Assembly (NCBI GenBank): GCA_934661735.1
Contig: CAKUJN010000057.1
Location: forward strand, 1 to 13,218
Source of the DNA: an uncultured Oscillospiraceae bacterium
GTDB lineage: Bacteria > Bacillota > Clostridia > Oscillospirales > Oscillospiraceae
Length of the DNA: 13,218 bases
Direction of reading: 5' to 3'
Below the pieces are notes generated by a model. It was not told where the DNA came from. It did not search any database and saw only the letters and a program-made list of their open reading frames with translations. Every line of letters starts with the position of its first letter. Positions within the stretch are counted from its first letter, which is position 1. Made by a program: the position numbers and the translations under genes. This document shows, piece after piece, positions 11,797-13,218 of this stretch.

Positions 11797-12729
11797 ATGG
11801 CAGTCAAGCTGGAGCTTTACCGTGTGTTTCATGAGGTTGCACGCATGGGCAATATTTCCGCCGCGGCGCAGAACCTCTATATTTCCCAATCCGCCGTCAG
11901 CCAGTCGATCAAGCAGCTGGAGGAGCAGCTTCAGGTGCGGCTGTTTTCGCGCAGCACCAGAGGCGTCAGCCTGACGTCTGAGGGACAGACGCTGCTGGAA
12001 TATGTGACGCACGCGCTGGGCATGATCCAGAGCGGCGAAGAAAAAATCGCGCAGTCGCGCCAGCTTCTGACCGGCGAACTGATTATCGGCGCGAGCGATA
12101 CGGTGACGAAAACCTATCTGCTCTCACGGCTGGAGTCGTTTCACCGCGACTATCCCGATATCCGCATCCGGATTCTCAACGGGACCAGCCGGATGGTGCT
12201 GGAATATCTGCACAGCGGGCAGGTGGATATCGCCTTTGCAAGTGAAAATCAGGACGCGGAGACCTACTGCGTGCGCCACTGCGTGGATACGCATACGGTT
12301 TTTGTCGCCGCGCCGGACTATCCGTGCGATTTCCGCCATGCCTATTCCGTGCAGGAAATTGCAAAATTCCCGCTGATCCTGCTGGAACGCAAGGCCAGCT
12401 CCCGCCTGTATGTCGAGCGCTTTTTCCAGTCGCACGGCATCACCATCGAGCCGGAAATCGAGCTTGGCTCGCACAATCTGCTCATTTCGCTCGCGCGCAT
12501 CGGCCTTGGAGTAGCGTGTGTGACGGAGGAGTTTTCACAGTCGGGCCTCAGCCGCGGCGTCATTCTGCCGCTGCGTACCGACTTTGAGATTCCGCCGCGC
12601 TCGGTCGTCATGTGTACGCTGCGCGGCGTGACGCCCACCTCGGCGGCAAACCGGTTCATGGATTTCATCTCGGAGAGCAATAAAATGGCCTATGACCTCG
12701 GGCATTCGTACCACTTTACAAATGGATAG
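11797..12729 (+). CDS. LysR-family transcriptional regulator
   Basis: A 310-residue DNA-binding regulator. The N-terminal winged helix-turn-helix (about 1-60) is typical: ELYRVFHEVARMGNISAAA, then SQSAVSQSIKQLEEQ and LFSRSTRGVSLTSEG. A linker helix and a periplasmic-binding-protein-like effector domain follow (about 90-295). The ATG at 11797 is chosen because AAGGGG lies 9 bases ahead; an in-frame ATG at 11779 has no ribosome binding site and would add six residues. It diverges from hpt with overlapping promoters, the usual LysR arrangement for controlling a neighbour, but hpt is not a customary LysR target and the ligand cannot be read from the sequence. The next gene downstream converges on it with about 36 bases between stops and no clear terminator. 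Confidence 0.92.
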   Translation: MAVKLELYRVFHEVARMGNISAAAQNLYISQSAVSQSIKQLEEQLQVRLFSRSTRGVSLTSEGQTLLEYVTHALGMIQSGEEKIAQSRQLLTGELIIGASDTVTKTYLLSRLESFHRDYPDIRIRILNGTSRMVLEYLHSGQVDIAFASENQDAETYCVRHCVDTHTVFVAAPDYPCDFRHAYSVQEIAKFPLILLERKASSRLYVERFFQSHGITIEPEIELGSHNLLISLARIGLGVACVTEEFSQSGLSRGVILPLRTDFEIPPRSVVMCTLRGVTPTSAANRFMDFISESNKMAYDLGHSYHFTNG

Positions 12730-12765
12730 TGAGAAGCGGAAAGTGAAACCTCCTGCGCATACCGT

Positions 12766-13218
12766 TCAGGAAAAATAGCGGACCAATGCGGGATCGTTCG
12801 GCTCCAGACAGCGGACAAGAAGCATTTCGCCGATTGACGCGGGATCGACGGCGGTCAGGCCGATCTGCCACGGCGTGTTTTCCACGGTGCGCAGGACGAA
12901 AACAGCGGAAAGTCCTGTGCGGCAGCCGGCAAATGCCGGAACCGGCGTCCCGCCGGAGCCGGTCTCCGCGCCGTCGCCGGTGTAAACGGCTGCGCCCGCG
13001 ACGGTGATCTGCTCTGGCACGTTTTCTCCGGCAAGAATCTTCTCCGTGCGGATGACCGCGGCGGCCAGATACCAGACGCTGCCGGACAGGGGAATGCGCA
13101 CATACTCAAGAGAGAGAATGGTTCCCTGCACGATGGTTTTGCCGGCGAGCATGGCGGCAAGGTCGTTCTCGCTGAGCTGCGGCGCTTCGACAGAGGCGCT
13201 GTCCGCCGCCGTATATGC
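12766..13218 (-). CDS. unrecognised protein, C-terminal part (5' end beyond window)
   Basis: The frame is open from the window edge to a TGA at 12766-12768, giving 150 visible residues. An internal Met at 13152 is not a convincing start because the reading frame continues upstream through coding-like sequence. The visible part starts with an Ala/Ser-rich stretch, then a helix-like SENDLAAMLAG. A beta-rich region rich in Val, Thr and Gly follows (TIVQGTILSLEYVRI, LAAAVIRTEKILAG, ITVAGAAVYTGDG), with a Gly/Thr loop and a final LLVRCLEPND. There is a single visible Cys pair position (CRTG and RCLE). This pattern fits an exported or surface beta-sandwich/OB-like domain, but I recognise no family. 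It converges on the LysR gene. Confidence 0.7.
   Translation of the reverse strand, partial: AYTAADSASVEAPQLSENDLAAMLAGKTIVQGTILSLEYVRIPLSGSVWYLAAAVIRTEKILAGENVPEQITVAGAAVYTGDGAETGSGGTPVPAFAGCRTGLSAVFVLRTVENTPWQIGLTAVDPASIGEMLLVRCLEPNDPALVRYFS

Overview
This is GC-rich DNA with tightly packed genes, 4-bp ATGA overlaps and strong GGAGG ribosome binding sites. The gene set (a PhoB/PhoR pair, PhoU-fused Na/Pi transporter, heterodimeric ABC exporter, guanine-riboswitch xpt) and the hairpin repeats of the GTAGGGGCCGATG type suggest a gut-type Clostridia genome, perhaps Oscillospiraceae-like. That placement is inference from gene style; there is no rRNA or marker gene here.

Left third (1-5501), phosphate. 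On the minus strand a short Na/Pi cotransporter paralogue (93-1106) lies downstream of phoB-phoR (3554 down to 1213), from which it is separated by a good terminator. On the plus strand a full-length Na/Pi cotransporter with a C-terminal PhoU-like domain (3726-5501) diverges from phoB. The shared intergenic region holds two divergent promoters built on one palindromic TTGCAA hexamer and a Pho-box-like repeat (TTAACA-N5-TTAATA). A simple model is that PhoR senses phosphate limitation and phosphorylated PhoB acts on both promoters. No PstSCAB or free-standing PhoU is visible, so the fused PhoU domain may be the local link between transport and signalling.

Middle (5502-9280), export. Convergent terminators separate the transporter from two minus-strand, translationally overlapped half-transporters (9171-7447 and 7450-5669). 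They look like a heterodimeric ABC exporter with one degenerate and one canonical ATPase site, expressed from a clear promoter at 9243-9271.

Non-coding island (about 9280-10168). Some 890 bp hold no credible gene but are crowded with hairpins. They include two inverted copies of a roughly 130-bp element (9381-9515 and 9987-10113) with a compensatory base-pair change in the main stem, and a perfect 15-bp hairpin between them.

Right part (10169-13218), purine salvage and regulation. On the minus strand, hpt (11620-11066) is followed by its own-promoter neighbour xpt (10786-10208), preceded by a guanine-class riboswitch and terminator. A LysR-type regulator (11797-12729, plus) diverges from hpt, and the two promoters appear to share the palindromic -10 element ATTATAAT. 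The window ends inside an unrecognised minus-strand gene (12766-13218).

No CRISPR array, transposase gene, tRNA or rRNA was seen. The best leads are the inverted structured repeat, the symmetric divergent promoters, the riboswitch expression platform and the motif divergence between the two Na/Pi paralogues.
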